In this document: one piece after another, positions 20,281 through 22,578 of the stretch
Numbering within the stretch: the stretch's first letter is position 1
Layout: the number at the start of each line of letters is the position of its first letter
Origin: a virus
IMG/VR virus record: IMGVR_UViG_3300017726_000096
Coordinates: 1-22,578 of that record
DNA length: 22,578 bases
Strand: one strand, 5' to 3'
The notes under the pieces: generated by a model
Database searches by the model: none
What the model was told of the DNA's origin: nothing
The model's input: the letters and a program-made list of their open reading frames with translations, nothing else
Translations under genes and position numbers: made by a program

Positions 20281-20286
20281 TAAATA
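20280..20286 (+). promoter_or_regulatory. Late promoter core CTAAATA for gp5
   Basis: CTAAATA starts where repeat element copy 2 ends, 19 bp before the gp5 ATG at 20306. The placement, terminator-like element then late core, would separate gp5 transcription from the cp12-cpeT unit. Confidence 0.62.
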
Positions 20287-20305
20287 ATCAAAAATCTGCA
20301 GATAG

Positions 20306-22578
20306 ATGCAAACAGTTGAAGGTATCCTAAATGAACCTACAGTAAACTTTGTCGGTAAAGACGGATTTTTCTGGTGGGTTGGTGAAGTCGAAGACAACGA
20401 AGATCCGATGGAACTTGGTCGGTGTAAAGTTCGTGTGCTTGGATATTATACTAACGTAAGGGGTGGCACAGTTGCCGATCTACCTACAGAAAACTTACCA
20501 TGGGCAACAGTATTACAACATACTTCACAGGCAGGTAACGACGGACAAGGTGAAAGTTCAGGACAACTCCAACCTGGTGCTGTTGTTATGGGTTTCTTCA
20601 TGGATGGTGAAGATGCTCAAATGCCAATAGTTATTGGTGTTTTGCGTGTACAGAAGAGTACAAGTACAAAGCATGACTTCACCCTCACAGGTGAAAATAT
20701 GGAGGATGGAAGTACAGGTGTAGTCAACCCTGCACTTAGAAGAACTGCCGATCCTAATAGTATTGATATTAATAATAAAAATAATGCTTCTGGATCAAAT
20801 GCTGTAAAAATTCCTGGAAGTAAAGTATCACCAGAACCTGCAGGTCCAGGATCACCTAATAATGTAGGTGTACACCTCCCAGGAAGTGCAGGTAATGCTC
20901 AAAAACCAAGATCACCTTCTAAACCAATTGCTACTGGTAATGGTGTAGGCGGACCTTGGAAATCTGTGGAATCTAAGTTAAACTATCTTATTGAAGATAT
21001 TTCAGATACAGCAGGTACACTGGTTGCAACAGAAGATGGTGACTTCATTGACATTGTATCTGGTAAAGTTGTAACTATTGAAAAACTTACAGCAAAACTA
21101 CAAAACTTTCTAGGTTCTGTTTTCTCTCAAATTATCTCTGCAATTAGAGAGGCAACATCACAACTTGCTGAACAACTTGGTGGTTTGTTAGACTTTGGTA
21201 GTCTCATTCCAGGAATTCCATTTTCACAAATGGCACTTATTCAGACTGCAGTGACTCAGATTTTATCATCTCTCTGTATTTTTGATAGTCAGATTACTAG
21301 TTTCATTAATGATCCTGTAAGTGCTATTCAAAGTGGTATTAACAGTTTGCTTAGTGGTGCTATCAGTAAAGCACAAATGGTAATGCAGGGTGTTCAAGAT
21401 ACTATTGATAGTATTGTTTGTTCTGTACAAAAAGTTCTCAGTCAACTTAAGAGTGTTATCAGCACAGTAAAATCAGCAACTAGTGCAGTTGCAGGTGTTG
21501 AGGATATCATCAGCAGTTGGGAAAAAGGATCTGGCATCTTTGATGGTGGATCTGACATGTTCCAAAATGGACTTTCTGGTCTTGCAGGTTTACTTGCTCT
21601 GTTTGTTAAGTTTCTTGGTGGTGGTTGTGATAGAAAACCTGATGGTGGTACTGATAGTCATGGATATTTCCCACTATTCGGTGTTACCAACTGTAGTGAT
21701 GAAGAACTAGCAAATATTAATAAACTGAGGGGTAGTAATAGAGGAAGTTGTGAAGGTGATAGTTCTCCAACTGGTGTTCTTGATCAAATCTTCACAAAAG
21801 CAGATCCTTATCTTTCTGTAGCAAAAACATTTGTAGATGGTTCATTCGATCACCATGTAGGAACCCCAGGTCGTCAGGCACACGTTGTCAAAGAACCTAG
21901 TGGAACGACTCACTCATCTTACAATATCAACAACAACACTTTTGCAGAGTGGACTTATCTAAAGGCATTAAGAGAAAAAAATCCTGATATTTCAGATGAA
22001 GAAGTTAAGAAAAAGACAGAAGAATATAAAAAATCTAACAGAGGTGGTAGTAAAGATGATACTGGTAATTTAGTTGCTGATCACTCCAGTTACGCAGGAA
22101 ATCACACCGTAGATGTTATGGGTGACGATTGTTGTACTGTAGATGGTGATGGTGTTCTAAACGTAGAGGGTGATTATAGATTAAAAATTACTGGTGATAT
22201 GCATGTAGAAGTTGGCGGAGGTTTCTTCCTGAACGCATCTGGTGCACCTAAAACTGTTGATAGAAATGGTAAGAAGAAGAGCAGTAAGATTCAGAAACAT
22301 GCTATCACGTTCGGATCTGACGTAGATATTAAGAGTTCAGGTGCTGCGATGGTGATACAAGCATCAGAATTTTCTCTTGGTGCACCAAATACTAAGTTTA
22401 CTGGATCTACTTTTGAGAACTCATATAAGGTTCAAAAGATGGCAGGAAATGAGTTAGTCTTATCAGGAAATAGTGTTATTAATTGCCTAACTCCTGTACT
22501 GAATCAACTGATTAATACTGAAGCAACATCTTTAGTTCCTGCACCAGGAATTTATACTACCTGTCATGGTAATATTAC
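20306..22578 (+). CDS. gp5: Baseplate hub / tail spike gp5 (partial, runs off right edge)
   Basis: Open from ATG 20306 to the end of the window, 757 codons with no stop. Residues ~15-115 are the gp5 OB-fold: FFWWVGEVED, LGRCKVRVLGYYTN, NLPWATVLQHTSQAG, PGAVVMGFFMDGEDAQMPIV then IGVLR. Residues ~220-420 are long hydrophobic/amphipathic helices with Ser/Ala-rich heptads. No T4-lysozyme-like domain (E-D-T triad and flanks) is visible. Near 604-643 is a run of octads VxGxxxxx, the mark of the gp5C trimeric beta-helix needle. gp5 sits on gp27 and pierces the outer membrane. T4 gp5 is 575 residues, so this is already longer and probably lacks the hydrolase, which seems to be supplied by the protein at 15539. 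Late promoter 19 bp upstream. Confidence 0.85.
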   Translation, partial: MQTVEGILNEPTVNFVGKDGFFWWVGEVEDNEDPMELGRCKVRVLGYYTNVRGGTVADLPTENLPWATVLQHTSQAGNDGQGESSGQLQPGAVVMGFFMDGEDAQMPIVIGVLRVQKSTSTKHDFTLTGENMEDGSTGVVNPALRRTADPNSIDINNKNNASGSNAVKIPGSKVSPEPAGPGSPNNVGVHLPGSAGNAQKPRSPSKPIATGNGVGGPWKSVESKLNYLIEDISDTAGTLVATEDGDFIDIVSGKVVTIEKLTAKLQNFLGSVFSQIISAIREATSQLAEQLGGLLDFGSLIPGIPFSQMALIQTAVTQILSSLCIFDSQITSFINDPVSAIQSGINSLLSGAISKAQMVMQGVQDTIDSIVCSVQKVLSQLKSVISTVKSATSAVAGVEDIISSWEKGSGIFDGGSDMFQNGLSGLAGLLALFVKFLGGGCDRKPDGGTDSHGYFPLFGVTNCSDEELANINKLRGSNRGSCEGDSSPTGVLDQIFTKADPYLSVAKTFVDGSFDHHVGTPGRQAHVVKEPSGTTHSSYNINNNTFAEWTYLKALREKNPDISDEEVKKKTEEYKKSNRGGSKDDTGNLVADHSSYAGNHTVDVMGDDCCTVDGDGVLNVEGDYRLKITGDMHVEVGGGFFLNASGAPKTVDRNGKKKSSKIQKHAITFGSDVDIKSSGAAMVIQASEFSLGAPNTKFTGSTFENSYKVQKMAGNELVLSGNSVINCLTPVLNQLINTEATSLVPAPGIYTTCHGNI
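22091..22234 (+). repeat. Octad repeats of the gp5 beta-helix needle
   Basis: Six consecutive 8-residue units in gp5: YAGNHTVD, VMGDDCCT, VDGDGVLN, VEGDYRLK, ITGDMHVE, VGGGFFLN. Position 3 is Gly in all six and position 1 is Val/Ile in five. This is the VxGxxxxx pattern of the T4 gp5 C-terminal triple-stranded beta-helix. Confidence 0.8.

Noticed and set aside
21483-21710. Plus-strand ORF of 75 residues
   Set aside because: It is a shadow of gp5 in another frame; gp5 is open through the whole region and its product makes sense.
1-22578. tRNA genes, CRISPR arrays, insertion sequences, integrase or att sites
   Set aside because: I looked for cloverleaf arms, regular repeat-spacer arrays, transposase motifs and terminal repeats and saw none.

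Overview
This window is a piece of the genome of a T4-like marine cyanophage (a cyanomyovirus of Synechococcus or Prochlorococcus). Three lines of evidence support this. Genes recognisably orthologous to T4 genes 33, 59, 32, 53, 48, 4, 54, 26, 27 and 5 lie in T4-like neighbourhoods. Genes typical of cyanophages or cyanobacteria sit among them: CP12, a CpeT/CpcT-type phycobiliprotein lyase, PhoH, ThyX, a DUF1825-type protein and an MGME1-like exonuclease. The intergenic gaps repeatedly carry CTAAATA, the late-promoter core of marine T4-like phages. The sequence is AT-rich and tightly packed, with most genes joined by 1-14 bp overlaps (TAATG, ATGA, GTGA, TTGA).

Layout. Positions 1-2240 hold small accessory genes: the end of an unknown protein, two small unknown ORFs, a secreted porin-like protein behind a long structured leader and followed by an intrinsic terminator, a glutaredoxin, an unknown protein and a small membrane protein. 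Positions 2256-7499 form a nucleotide-metabolism, replication and transcription run: two unknowns, ThyX, a small unknown, PhoH, a PD-(D/E)XK exonuclease, gp33 (late-transcription coactivator), gp59 (helicase loader), a DUF1825-type protein and gp32 (ssDNA-binding protein). The T4 order 33-59-32 is kept. Positions 7496-9113 hold a secreted glycine-zipper protein, two small membrane proteins, a cupin and a 35-residue ORF. Positions 9114-10999 are a minus-strand island with gp53 and gp48 (baseplate wedge and tube cap). From 11005 to the end, the plus strand encodes gp4 (head completion), gp54, gp26, a gp51-like segment, two long related tape-measure-type proteins, gp27, CP12, CpeT and the start of gp5, which runs off the window. 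The second tape-measure-type protein carries two peptidoglycan-hydrolase domains.

How it works together. gp33 made here would drive late transcription from the CTAAATA/NATAAATA promoters ahead of the structural genes. gp53, gp48, gp54, gp26/51, the tape-measure pair, gp27 and gp5 form a baseplate hub and tail-initiation module. CP12 and CpeT, which would alter host carbon fixation and light harvesting, are inserted between the genes for the two hub partners gp27 and gp5.

The points most worth checking are: (1) a gp26-to-gp51 arrangement that looks like a programmed -1 ribosomal frameshift on T TTT TTC, because gp51 has no usable start codon over its first conserved stretch; (2) wall-hydrolase activity apparently moved from gp5 to a tape-measure-type protein that is one of a related tandem pair; (3) a ~63-bp non-coding element present twice, 12 kb apart; (4) a heavily hairpinned leader upstream of the porin-like gene; and (5) a hairpin that would cover a ribosome binding site.
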